DNA from: Alphaproteobacteria bacterium
GTDB lineage: Bacteria > Pseudomonadota > Alphaproteobacteria > UBA8366 > Aestuariispiraceae
Assembly: GCA_033344895.1 (NCBI GenBank)
Contig: JAWPMN010000001.1
Span: 868,001 to 932,000 of the forward strand
DNA length: 64,000 bases
Reading direction: 5' to 3'
Under the pieces are notes generated by a model, which made no database searches, was not told the origin of the DNA, and saw only the letters and a program-made list of their open reading frames with translations. Position 1 is the stretch's first letter, and each line of letters begins with the position of its first letter. Below are positions 48,270 to 56,348 of this stretch, piece after piece. Both the position numbers and the translations under genes were made by a program.

Positions 48270-48699
48270 GTAAGACGTCTCCGTCTTGATTAGCGATGAT
48301 GAGAAGATAGGACCTGTCCCCGTAAAACTTCGATATCGCGTTTTGGCCCTGGCCGTTAAAAAATCATTAATGGACATTCTCGGTAATTTCCTGACGCCGC
48401 CGTCAGCCGGGCACTGGCGAAACCCCTTCAACTATCTGAAAAAATTAAGTTATTCCAAAACATCCGAACATCGACAGCTGTCTTGAATCAGGGCAGAGAC
48501 CCGACACCGCGCCCATTAATGACATTAATATCGATGTCAGTGCGTGGGGGTATATATCCCTTTATGACGCGTAAACGGTCGCCGGGAGATCGCGTCAGGC
48601 AGCCTGAAAACCGGCCTACGCTGGCCGAGCAAGTGGGCGGAGCACATCAATCGATACCCGGTTCCCGGCTTCAGCCCTGACCGTCGCCCCCATCGCGCG
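48270..48699. other. 430-base intergenic region upstream of the sigma factor gene
   Basis: No convincing gene was seen on either strand. It is more AT-rich than its surroundings, with an inverted repeat TGACAT-TAATATCG-ATGTCA at 48520-48539 and a GGGGTATATATCCC stretch near 48545-48558. It should contain the sigma factor promoter, but no GGAAC/GCAAC-N16/17-CGTT motif was found on the minus strand. Confidence 0.5.
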
Positions 48700-49377
48700 C
48701 TATTCCTTGCCCTGCATGCTTTGCTGAATGGTTTCCAGGTGCCCCTGCATCGCGGCAAAGGCATCTTCCGGTTTGCGGGCTGCAATGGCATCGACCACTC
48801 GTTCGTGCTGGTCGCTGTGAACCGTCAGAAACTCTCCCGCCCCGATCCGACGATAGGTGCGGTCCCACTCCCTCTGCCAACCGGATCGGCGCCGAATACC
48901 CGAGAGATAGTTCAGAAACCCGGTCAGGATCGGGTTCCGGGAAACCGCCGCAAGGGCGTTGTGGAACGCATCGTCCGCCTGCTCACATGCCGGTCGGTCC
49001 CGCGCCGCACGCCCTTCGGCCACCCGCCGCCTCAGCAGCGCGACATCCGCCGCGTCAGCGTTCCGGGCCGCCTCCGCGGCAACCTGCGGCTCCAGAAGCA
49101 AACGGGCCCGCATCACATCCTCGGGCGACGCCCCCTCAACCAAGACATTGTCGCGCATTGGAAGATGGCGGGGACGCGGGCCGCGGAACGTGCCCTGACC
49201 GACATGACGCCAGACTTCACGATCCTTCTCCAGCGATGCCAGACACAGTCGGACGGTCTCGCGGCTGCAACTGAGGTCCCGTGCCAGATCCCGCTCGGTG
49301 GGCAGTCGCTCACCGATGGGGATGTCCTCCAGCATCGCACGAAGGTCGACAATGACATCCGAACTCTTCCGCCCCAT
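48700..49377 (-). CDS. GntR family (FadR/FCD) transcriptional regulator
   Basis: 225 residues from the ATG at 49377, with a perfect AAAGGAGG site upstream. The N-terminal winged helix (LPTERDLARDLSCSRETVRLCLASLE) is followed by an all-helical FCD effector domain (RLLLEPQVAAEAARNA, DDAFHNALAAVSRNP, HSDQHERVVDAIAARKPEDA) with metal-binding Asp/His residues. It is divergent from the TauE/SafE gene, and direct repeats of CAGACCAAT lie between them. It is a probable regulator of the catabolic region to its right. Confidence 0.92.
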   Translation of the reverse strand: MGRKSSDVIVDLRAMLEDIPIGERLPTERDLARDLSCSRETVRLCLASLEKDREVWRHVGQGTFRGPRPRHLPMRDNVLVEGASPEDVMRARLLLEPQVAAEAARNADAADVALLRRRVAEGRAARDRPACEQADDAFHNALAAVSRNPILTGFLNYLSGIRRRSGWQREWDRTYRRIGAGEFLTVHSDQHERVVDAIAARKPEDAFAAMQGHLETIQQSMQGKE

Positions 49378-49390
49378 GGGACCTCCTTTC

Positions 49391-49411
49391 CAGACCAATT
49401 TGCAGACCAAT
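49391..49411. promoter_or_regulatory. Tandem CAGACCAAT repeats, candidate GntR operator
   Basis: CAGACCAAT occurs at 49391-49399 and again at 49403-49411, a 12-base period close to one helix turn, 13 bases upstream of the GntR start. TTGGTCTG on the other strand resembles half of the TNGTNNNACNA core of FadR-type sites. Confidence 0.45.
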
Positions 49412-49460
49412 CACCCCGAATGCAATACGGGCCTCTCTCTTGTTCGACGAGGTCTTTGAC

Positions 49461-50210
49461 GTGATCGAAATACTGATTCTTTGCGCGGCGGGATTTGCCG
49501 CTGGGGCTCTGAACGCCGTTGCGGGGGGAGGCACGTTCCTGAGCCTTCCCGCCCTGATCTATGTCGGCGTGCCGCCGGTCACGGCGAACGCCACGGCGAC
49601 CGTCACGGCCCTGCCCGGTTATATCGCCAGTGCCTGGGGGTTCCGGGAAGACATTCGGTCTGAAGGCGCCCTCGGTCTCCGGGCAATCCTGACCGTCACC
49701 GTCCTGGGCAGTATTGCGGGGTCGTTTCTACTGATTGCGACTCCCGGGGACGCCTTCCTCGATATTGTTCCCTGGCTCCTGCTCCTGGCGACGCTCCTCT
49801 TCGCCACTGGCCCGGCCATGATTGGCCAGTTCCGGAAGCGGTCGGTTGCGTCGGCGGGCCGCCTCGTATCCGGCGTTACCGTCCTCGCGGTCGCGATCTA
49901 TGGTGGATACTTCAACGGCGGCCTTGGGATCATGCTGCTGGCCGTCTTCGGCTTGATCGGATTCACCGACCTGCACGGGATGAATGGGCTCAAGAACATT
50001 CTTTCCGCGCTGCTGTCCCTGGTATCGGCGGTGACGCTTGCCGCCGCTGGTCTGGTGGCCTGGGAACACGCCGTCCTCATGGCCCTTTGCGCGACGGTGG
50101 GGGGGTATCTCGGTGCCCGCCTCAGCCGCCGCATCGTCCGAACCGATCTGCTGCGGATTTTCGTGACGGTGGTCGGACTGTTCATGACCGTCATGTTCTT
50201 TACAGCCTAG
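49461..50210 (+). CDS. TauE/SafE family sulfite/organosulfur exporter-like permease
   Basis: 249 residues from the GTG at 49461, which has GAGG eight bases upstream (a TTG at 49440 lacks a ribosome site). About eight membrane helices in two repeats; the family motif GALNAVAGGGTFLSLPAL is at the start and GGYFNGGLGIMLLAVFGL in the second repeat. It probably exports a sulfonate, sulfite or small organic anion. Divergent from the GntR gene. Confidence 0.88.
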   Translation: MIEILILCAAGFAAGALNAVAGGGTFLSLPALIYVGVPPVTANATATVTALPGYIASAWGFREDIRSEGALGLRAILTVTVLGSIAGSFLLIATPGDAFLDIVPWLLLLATLLFATGPAMIGQFRKRSVASAGRLVSGVTVLAVAIYGGYFNGGLGIMLLAVFGLIGFTDLHGMNGLKNILSALLSLVSAVTLAAAGLVAWEHAVLMALCATVGGYLGARLSRRIVRTDLLRIFVTVVGLFMTVMFFTA

Positions 50211-50254
50211 GTAACGCGGCGCCGCATCCACTTTCCGCAAGAACCGCAAACAAG

Positions 50255-50286
50255 AACTCCGGCCCGGAGGATACCGGGCCGGAGTT
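50255..50286. terminator. Bidirectional terminator between tauE-like and ridA-like genes
   Basis: AACTCCGGCCCGG-AGGATA-CCGGGCCGGAGTT, a perfect 13-bp stem between convergent genes, with TTT on one side. Confidence 0.75.
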
Positions 50287-50307
50287 TCAAGGCGATGTTC
50301 GATTGCG

Positions 50308-50649
50308 TCAGTCGGCGGCGGCTGTGATGATCATCTCGACCTTCAGGTCTTCCCGCGCCAGACGGGATTCACCACAGGCCCGGGCCGGCGCATGCCCTTC
50401 CGGTACCCAGGCATCCCACACCTCGTTCATCTCGGCGAAATCTGCCATGTCCAACAGCCAGATGATGGCCTGAAGGATGCGGTCGGGCGAGGAACCGGCC
50501 TTCTCCAGCAGGACCTCGATCCGTCCCAGGCAGTCCCGGGTCTGATCCGCCACGGTCGGGCCTTCCCCGACCTGGCCGCACAGGTAAACCACCCCGTTAT
50601 GCTTCACGATCCTGGACATGCGTTTGCCGGTTTCGATGCGTTCTATCAC
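50308..50649 (-). CDS. RidA/YjgF-family imine deaminase
   Basis: 113 residues from the GTG at 50649, with AGGAGA upstream and a four-base overlap with the oxidoreductase stop. RidA features include VYLCGQVGEG, TRDCLGRIEVLLEKAG and the conserved Arg/Glu end (HAPARACGESRLAREDLKVEM). RidA proteins hydrolyse reactive enamines or imines released by amino-acid oxidation. Being last in an operon for a multi-subunit amine/amino-acid dehydrogenase fits this directly. Confidence 0.88.
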   Translation of the reverse strand: MIERIETGKRMSRIVKHNGVVYLCGQVGEGPTVADQTRDCLGRIEVLLEKAGSSPDRILQAIIWLLDMADFAEMNEVWDAWVPEGHAPARACGESRLAREDLKVEMIITAAAD

Positions 50650-52043
50650 TCTTTCATCTCCTGTTGTTCGTTCAGTGCCGCGATCTCTCCCAGGGTTACG
50701 GGTTTGATCGGGGGGCGGATTCTGTAATAGCCGGTAGCATCCGGAGAGATGCCGTTCGCCTCGCTCAGCAACGCCGTTACGGTCAGACCGCAATACCGCC
50801 CCTGACAGGGGCCCATGCCTGGCCGCCCGAAGGCCTTGGTCTGATTGGGCCCCAGGCAGCCAAGCCCGGCATAGCGACGAATATCGCCGGCGGTCACTTC
50901 CTCGCATCGGCAGATGATGGTGGATTCTCCCGGCGACAGCGCTTCCCGATAGGGTGGATAGGCGGCGTCGAGAAACGGTCGGACCGCAAGTTCCTTCCGC
51001 AACGCCCGTGTCAGCGACGCCAATTCAGAAGCAATGTCGGCATCGGTTACCGCACCGATGTCCCGGGCGGCATGCAGTGCGGCGATCCGGCCGGCAACCG
51101 CGGCCGCCTTCGCTCCACCGATCCCGGCCCCATCGCCAGCCACGAAGACAGTGTCGTTGACCGTTCGCCCGCCCGGACCGGTTTCCGGATTGAAGCAGTG
51201 CTGCAAACAATCCCACCGATGGGGAATATCCAGGGACCGTACAGCCTGAACATGCGGGATGACCCCGTGATGCAGCAGGATCGTATCGGCCTCAATCTGA
51301 TGCTGTTTGCCACCGGCCTCAAACCGTAAGGCCTCCGCGCAACCGGCGCCTTCAACGGCGAGCCCCGTCGCACCGGTGTAGCGCGGCACGCCGGCACGCT
51401 GAATCTGACGCAGCATCTTTGCGCCCTTAAGCAGATAGCGCCAGCCCGACAGGGCACCGGGCAGGTGTCTGAGCGCGCGCAGAAAGTCGCTCCGTGTCTG
51501 GGTCTCGACAAGGGCGAGCGGCGGCGTCCCGGTCCGCACCATCTGTGCCGCGATCAGATAAAGCAGCGGCCCGGAACCGGCGACGACCGCCCGTTCGGGC
51601 ACTATTCCGGACTGCTTGAGCAGGATCTGCGCCGCACCGGCCGTCATAACGCCGGGAAGGGTCCATCCCGGTATCGGCATCGGCCTCTCCAACGCACCGG
51701 TCGCGATCAGCAAACGCTTTCCTTCGACGCTCCGCGCCTGTCCTGAGACCGAGAAGAACACAGTCGGCCCATCATCAATCTGCCAGACGGTCGCCCCCGG
51801 GATATGGCTAATGGACGGATGTTCCAGTCCGCGCACGAGCGGAAGCCCATCCGTATAGTCCGACCCCAGTATATCGCCTCGTCGTGCTGCGGCGCGTTCG
51901 ACATCGCGGTATATCTGACCGCCCGCCCGCGTCTGCTCATCCAGAACGATCACCGACAGACCCTTCCCGGCGGCCTCTCGGGCCGCAGCCATGCCGGCCG
52001 GGCCTGCTCCGATCACGATCAGATCATGCATCATGCGGCTCAT
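50646..52043 (-). CDS. FAD oxidoreductase with BFD-like 2Fe-2S domain (HcnB/OoxA-like subunit)
   Basis: 465 residues. An N-terminal FAD dinucleotide fold (GAGPAGMAAAREAAGKG from residue 12) and a second nucleotide fold (VVAGSGPLLYLIAAQM) are followed by a C-terminal BFD-like cluster domain with CRCEEVT and GPCQGRYC. This is the architecture of HcnB, OoxA and the D-hydroxyproline dehydrogenase subunits. It forms a complex with the genes at 52024 and 52298. Electron path: substrate FAD to 2Fe-2S to this FAD to the respiratory chain (family knowledge). Confidence 0.88.
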   Translation of the reverse strand: MSRMMHDLIVIGAGPAGMAAAREAAGKGLSVIVLDEQTRAGGQIYRDVERAAARRGDILGSDYTDGLPLVRGLEHPSISHIPGATVWQIDDGPTVFFSVSGQARSVEGKRLLIATGALERPMPIPGWTLPGVMTAGAAQILLKQSGIVPERAVVAGSGPLLYLIAAQMVRTGTPPLALVETQTRSDFLRALRHLPGALSGWRYLLKGAKMLRQIQRAGVPRYTGATGLAVEGAGCAEALRFEAGGKQHQIEADTILLHHGVIPHVQAVRSLDIPHRWDCLQHCFNPETGPGGRTVNDTVFVAGDGAGIGGAKAAAVAGRIAALHAARDIGAVTDADIASELASLTRALRKELAVRPFLDAAYPPYREALSPGESTIICRCEEVTAGDIRRYAGLGCLGPNQTKAFGRPGMGPCQGRYCGLTVTALLSEANGISPDATGYYRIRPPIKPVTLGEIAALNEQQEMKE

Positions 52044-52317
52044 GCGGTTTGCGGATCGTCATCCCTTCCCGGACGGCGACAAGGCAGGCCTGCCGCACGA
52101 CGCCGTCAATCTCGACCAGGCAGTCGTAGCAGGCCCCCATCATGCAGAACGGGGCACGCGGCGCGCCGGAAAGCGGAGTCTCGCGAAAGGTATGGATCCC
52201 GGCGGCCAGAAGCGACGCGGCCAGGTTTTCCCCTTCGGGCAATGACAGACCTCGTCCGTCGAAGATGACACGAACGCGTCTGCCATCGGTGTCCAGATTA
52301 CGAAAAGCGGGCTTCAC
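52024..52317 (-). CDS. Small 2Fe-2S ferredoxin subunit (HcnA-like)
   Basis: 97 residues from the GTG at 52317 (GGAGG six bases upstream). Cysteines 58, 63, 66 and 78 form C-x4-C-x2-C-x11-C in the segment APFCMMGACYDCLVEIDG. Short proteins of this type are a separate subunit in HcnABC-like dehydrogenases. It overlaps both neighbours by about 20 bases, so translation is coupled. Confidence 0.88.
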   Translation of the reverse strand: MKPAFRNLDTDGRRVRVIFDGRGLSLPEGENLAASLLAAGIHTFRETPLSGAPRAPFCMMGACYDCLVEIDGVVRQACLVAVREGMTIRKPHEPHDA

Positions 52318-53392
52318 CGAAGACCTCCAGATCCGGGGCGGCCGATGTCTTTTCCAGCCAGTCGGGCAGGAACCGCGCATGGGCCGCGGACAGCGTGATG
52401 CCGCTGTGGCAGGTGACGAGAAAGGCGCCCGGCATCTCCGGGCTTTCCTGATAGATGGGCAGACCGTCGGGCGACAGGATGCGCAACGCTCCCCAGGACC
52501 GTACCAGATTGGCGCGGGTCAGGATCGGATAGGCCTGAACGGCGTCCGACGCGAGCCGCGACAACCCGGCTGGCGTGACGCCATTGTTGAGCCCGACCTC
52601 TTCATTTGTGGCGCCGATCTGGATGCCGCCCTCGTCGACCTGACGCGCGATCAGGGAGGGGCGGCTCATGATCTTCGGCATCTTTTCGGTAATCAGAACC
52701 TGCCCGCGTTGCGGACGGATCGGTGCCTTGAAGCCCATGCGCGGCCCCAGATCGATCGCCCCCAAGCCGGCCGACAGGACCGTCTTGCGGGACCGGACTT
52801 CCGTCCCGTCGGCACAGGTGATGCGGAACAGGTCCTGCTTGTCGACGGCGGTGACCTTTTTGCCGACAAGAACATTGCCGCCCTGCGCCCGCACATCCTG
52901 AGCCAGCGCGCGCAACAGCCGCAGCGGATTCGCATGGCCATCCTGATGGTGCAGGATCGCGCCAACCACGGAGGGGCCGATATTCGGCTCCTCCCGGCGC
53001 AAGGCATTGCTGCCCAAAACTTCGTACGGATAGTCGCCGCCGAGCTTCCGTTTAAGCTCTTCATACTTTGCGACAGTGCTCTGTAACTCTTCTTCGGAGA
53101 AATGGAGGTCGTAGCCACCCTCTTGCCGCAGACCGATGTCCCGGCCCGTCGCATCGGCCAGCTCTGCTGCATACTCGGCCCAGGCGCCGGCGGATTGCTG
53201 GGACCACTGGGCGTAACGCGGCTGGTTCATCCCCTTCGACTGCACCCAGACCAGGCCAAAATTGCCTCGGCTGGCCCGGAAGGATCCGTCATCCCCGTCG
53301 AGGATGGTCACCGACAGGCCGCGTTTCAGCAGCCCCCAGGCGACAGAAAGCCCCACCACCCCGCCACCGATTATGGCGTAGTCCGATTCCAT
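52298..53392 (-). CDS. D-amino-acid-oxidase-fold FAD dehydrogenase (HcnC/OoxB-like catalytic subunit)
   Basis: 364 residues, DAO superfamily: GGGVVGLSVAWGLLKRGLSV near the N-terminus binds FAD, and the C-terminal SPDGLPIYQE...GAFLVTCHSGITLSAA region closes the active site. This is the substrate-oxidising subunit; the family acts on glycine, opines, D-proline or hydroxyproline. The start follows GGAG by eight bases. It lies just after the hairpin that follows dctP, so the TRAP ligand is likely its substrate. Confidence 0.9.
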   Translation of the reverse strand: MESDYAIIGGGVVGLSVAWGLLKRGLSVTILDGDDGSFRASRGNFGLVWVQSKGMNQPRYAQWSQQSAGAWAEYAAELADATGRDIGLRQEGGYDLHFSEEELQSTVAKYEELKRKLGGDYPYEVLGSNALRREEPNIGPSVVGAILHHQDGHANPLRLLRALAQDVRAQGGNVLVGKKVTAVDKQDLFRITCADGTEVRSRKTVLSAGLGAIDLGPRMGFKAPIRPQRGQVLITEKMPKIMSRPSLIARQVDEGGIQIGATNEEVGLNNGVTPAGLSRLASDAVQAYPILTRANLVRSWGALRILSPDGLPIYQESPEMPGAFLVTCHSGITLSAAHARFLPDWLEKTSAAPDLEVFGEARFS

Positions 53393-53412
53393 TCCAATTC
53401 TCCGAAAGGAGG

Positions 53413-53446
53413 ATCAGGCAGGCGGCCAGGGTGCCGCCTGCCTGAT
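53413..53446 (-). terminator. Intercistronic hairpin between dctP and the dehydrogenase genes
   Basis: ATCAGGCAGGCGGC-CAGGGT-GCCGCCTGCCTGAT, a perfect 14-bp stem directly after the binding-protein stop and 20 bases before the dehydrogenase start. On the minus strand it is followed by CCTCCTTTC. It probably lets binding protein be made in excess. Confidence 0.65.
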
Positions 53447-53453
53447 GCCTGAC

Positions 53454-54449
53454 TTAGTTCGTGGCCGACTGGGCGCGGTCGAGGATCGCCTGGCCCCATT
53501 CGGCGCCGACATCCTCCAGCACGACCGGCCAGACTTCGGCGCGAATCTTGGAGGCCATCGCGGCAATCTGCTCGTCCGTCAGGGTCACGATGTTCGTGCC
53601 GAGTTCGTCGGCAAGCCGCTTTTCGTTGCGGGCCTGATCGGCCTCCGCCACTTCCCATCGGGTGGCTTCGAAAGCTTCCGCTTCCTTCTTCAGCGCCGCC
53701 AGGCTTTCCTCCGACAGTTCGGCCATGCTTTCGTTGGACAGCATCATGAACCAGACTTCGAAATGGGTGTTGGCCGGAATGTAAGTCTTGGTCACGTCCC
53801 GGAAGGAGGCGTAGTAGCCTTCGGCGCCCGACCCGATGACACCATCCACGACACCGGTCTGGACGGCCGTGAAGGCTTCGGCGAAGGGAATCGGTGACGG
53901 GATGTAGCCCAGGGCTTCACCGGTCAGCTGGAAGCTCTTGATCCCGGGCACGCGCACCTTGATCCCGTTCGGTACCGTGCTGCCGGCCTTCGGGTTGTCG
54001 ACATTCAGCGAGATGCCGCCGAAATAGACCGGGTAGGCCGCCAGGACCGTGATGTTCTGTTCCTGGAACAGGTCCACCATCGTCTCGCGAACGGCGCCGC
54101 CCGGCCCGTAGATGGCCTGGGCCTCATCCCAGTTGCCCGCCAGATAAGGGAAGGACGCGATCTGCATGCGACGGTCGGCGGCAGCACCGGCCGGCTGCGT
54201 CGCCATGTCGATGGCGCCCACGCTGATCCGCTCCTGCACGGTCGTATAGTCGCCCAACGCGGAGGCCGCGAAGATCTGGATCTTCACATCGCCATCGGTT
54301 GCCTTTTCCACAGCATCTGCAAAAGCGCGCAGCTCGACGTCGATGGTCGCGCCCTGCGGTCGGACATGGCTCATCTTCAAGGTCTCGGCCAGCGCGGGCG
54401 ATGCGGTGACCAGGGCGGCAAGCGCCGTAGCAAACAGTTTCGCTTTCAT
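53454..54449 (-). CDS. TRAP transporter solute-binding protein, third system
   Basis: 331 residues from the ATG at 54449 (GGGAG upstream). The signal peptide KAKLFATALAALVTASPALA ends at residue ~21. DctP fold with DGDVKIQIFAASALGDYTTVQE and NGIKVRVPGIKSFQLTGEALG. It is placed third in this transporter, after the permease genes, and leads into the dehydrogenase genes. The substrate is probably an amino acid derivative or opine (context inference). Confidence 0.92.
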   Translation of the reverse strand: MKAKLFATALAALVTASPALAETLKMSHVRPQGATIDVELRAFADAVEKATDGDVKIQIFAASALGDYTTVQERISVGAIDMATQPAGAAADRRMQIASFPYLAGNWDEAQAIYGPGGAVRETMVDLFQEQNITVLAAYPVYFGGISLNVDNPKAGSTVPNGIKVRVPGIKSFQLTGEALGYIPSPIPFAEAFTAVQTGVVDGVIGSGAEGYYASFRDVTKTYIPANTHFEVWFMMLSNESMAELSEESLAALKKEAEAFEATRWEVAEADQARNEKRLADELGTNIVTLTDEQIAAMASKIRAEVWPVVLEDVGAEWGQAILDRAQSATN

Positions 54450-54495
54450 CGATTTCTCCCAGATTTTCGGAGGTTGGTTAAAACTTGGCCGCGGC

Positions 54496-55794
54496 TCAGT
54501 ACCCAAAGAGCCTTGGCAGGAACAATGAGAGGTCCGGCCAGAAGGACGTCAGGAACACCACCGGGACATAGCCGGTGACGATCAGGAACATGGCCGGCGG
54601 GATCATCTTCGTAACCTTCACATTCCCGACCCTGGCACCGAGATAGAGAATGGAGGCGTAGGGCGGCGTCACCCCTCCCATGGCGGTGTTGACCCCCATG
54701 ATCGCCGCGAACTGGACAGGGCTGATTCCGAGCGCCGTCATCAACGGCAGCAACAGCGGTGCAATCAGGATGATCGCGGTCGCGTCGTTGACCACCATGC
54801 CGACCAGGAACAGCAGGATGTTGATGAAGATCAGAAGCAGGACCTTATTCTCGGTGACCGAGAAGATGGCGGAGACCATTTGCTGCGGAATGCTCTCATA
54901 AACGAACATCTGGCTGAGGATCATCGAGAACAGGATCATGACCATGATCGTCCCGACAGCCGTCGCCGCCTCGCGTCCCGCCGACAGGAAATTCGGCAGC
55001 TTCAGCCCGCGATAGATCAGAAAGCCGACCGGGATTGAATAGATCACCGCGACGGCCGCCGCTTCGGTCGGGGTCATGACCCCGCCATAGATGCCGCCGA
55101 GGATGATGACCGGCAGCAGCAGGGCGGGCAGGGCGCGGGCGCCCCGACGGGTCGCCTCCCCGGCCAGTTTTCCGAAGCTCGGCGTTTCATCGAGGATCAG
55201 CGGGAACTTCCGGCTCATCCACAGGTTCATGACCGAGAAGGACGCCATGATCAGAAGGCCTGGTCCCAACGTCGCCAGGAAACAGGCGGCGATCGACGTA
55301 TCGGTGACCCAGCCATAAAGGATCATCGTGACGGATGGCGGGATCAGCAGGCCTAGAATGGAGGAGTTGGCAACCAGCGCCGTGGCATAGGCCCGGGGAT
55401 AGCCACGCTTCTCCATTTCCGGGATCAGCAGCGGGCCGATCGCCGCGATACCGGTCAGACCGGAGCCGGAAATCGCACCGATGATGGCACAACTGACCGC
55501 CGCGACGACGCCCAATCCACCCCGTACATGCCCAACAAAGACGTTCACGAACCGCAATAGGGACGCCGCTATACCGCTTTGTGACATGATCGTCCCGGCC
55601 AGCACGAAGAGCGGAATCGCCAGCAGGATCGGGTTCGACAATTGCTGAACGCCCCAGAGCATCATCCCCTTCATCGTGACGTCGCCGACGAAGTACATGA
55701 CCATCAGGGCGCCACCGAAACAGTACGGCAGCGGCACGCCAAGCGTCAGCGTCACGACCAGAACGCCGATGGCGAGAAGAGCAACTTCAATCAT
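54496..55794 (-). CDS. TRAP transporter large permease (DctM), third system
   Basis: 432 residues from the ATG at 55794; sequence further upstream in the frame overlaps dctQ. Polytopic, with CAIIGAISGSGLTGIAAIGP and NSSILGLLIPPSVTMILYG signatures. The small permease stop overlaps its start by four bases. It imports the substrate of the adjacent dehydrogenase. Confidence 0.95.
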   Translation of the reverse strand: MIEVALLAIGVLVVTLTLGVPLPYCFGGALMVMYFVGDVTMKGMMLWGVQQLSNPILLAIPLFVLAGTIMSQSGIAASLLRFVNVFVGHVRGGLGVVAAVSCAIIGAISGSGLTGIAAIGPLLIPEMEKRGYPRAYATALVANSSILGLLIPPSVTMILYGWVTDTSIAACFLATLGPGLLIMASFSVMNLWMSRKFPLILDETPSFGKLAGEATRRGARALPALLLPVIILGGIYGGVMTPTEAAAVAVIYSIPVGFLIYRGLKLPNFLSAGREAATAVGTIMVMILFSMILSQMFVYESIPQQMVSAIFSVTENKVLLLIFINILLFLVGMVVNDATAIILIAPLLLPLMTALGISPVQFAAIMGVNTAMGGVTPPYASILYLGARVGNVKVTKMIPPAMFLIVTGYVPVVFLTSFWPDLSLFLPRLFGY

Positions 55795-56261
55795 TGGGGG
55801 GCTCCCGTCCGCAGGTCGCGGATATGCCGGATCAGATGCAGCGCGGTGTAGACCATCATCAGGGCGAGACCGATCACCAGCGCCATGTCGAAATAGAATG
55901 TCGGGATGTAGAGCGTCGGGCTTTCCCGCCAGACCCGCCAAGCGTACTGCGTGAACTGCCACGCCCAGGTCAGCAGCCAAAGTCCCACGACGAGGCTGAT
56001 CACTTCGCCGATGATCGCCAGGATCGTGTGTCCCCGATCGGTTTTCAGGAAGATTTCCAGCACGTTCGCGCGAATATGGGAATTCTCGCGCGAGGCATTG
56101 ACCGCGCCCAGGATGTAGAGCCAGACGGTCGGATACATCATTGTTTCCTCAAGCCCCATGACCGGGACTTCCAGGACATAACGCGTGATGACCTGCACGA
56201 ATTGGCCCAGCGCCACGATGCAGATCAACGATGTCAGCAGGATGGATACGAAACGGTTCAT
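55791..56261 (-). CDS. TRAP transporter small permease (DctQ), third system
   Basis: 156 residues from the ATG at 56261 (GGGGGG upstream). Four membrane helices, with the SRENSHIRANVLEIFLKTDRG central loop, cited here as ENSHIRANVLEIFL. It is the first gene of the seven-gene operon. It is divergent from the LysR gene at 56349. Confidence 0.9.
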   Translation of the reverse strand: MNRFVSILLTSLICIVALGQFVQVITRYVLEVPVMGLEETMMYPTVWLYILGAVNASRENSHIRANVLEIFLKTDRGHTILAIIGEVISLVVGLWLLTWAWQFTQYAWRVWRESPTLYIPTFYFDMALVIGLALMMVYTALHLIRHIRDLRTGAPQ

Positions 56262-56317
56262 GAAGCCCCCCACGGAATTGCTTGAACTAACGACAACGGC
56301 ATGCACAAGTTCAAATT

Positions 56318-56327
56318 CGAAATTTCG
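56318..56327. promoter_or_regulatory. CGAAATTTCG palindrome in the dctQ/LysR divergent spacer
   Basis: A perfect 10-base palindrome lies in the 87-base spacer, within an AT-rich stretch containing T-N11-A style LysR contacts. It is a candidate LysR site. Confidence 0.35.
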
Positions 56328-56348
56328 CTGATCCTATAAATCTGTCTT

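Noticed and set aside
48286-48680. Short plus-strand open frames in the spacer upstream of the sigma factor
   Set aside because: No ribosome sites, no domain and atypical composition; more likely untranslated regulatory DNA.
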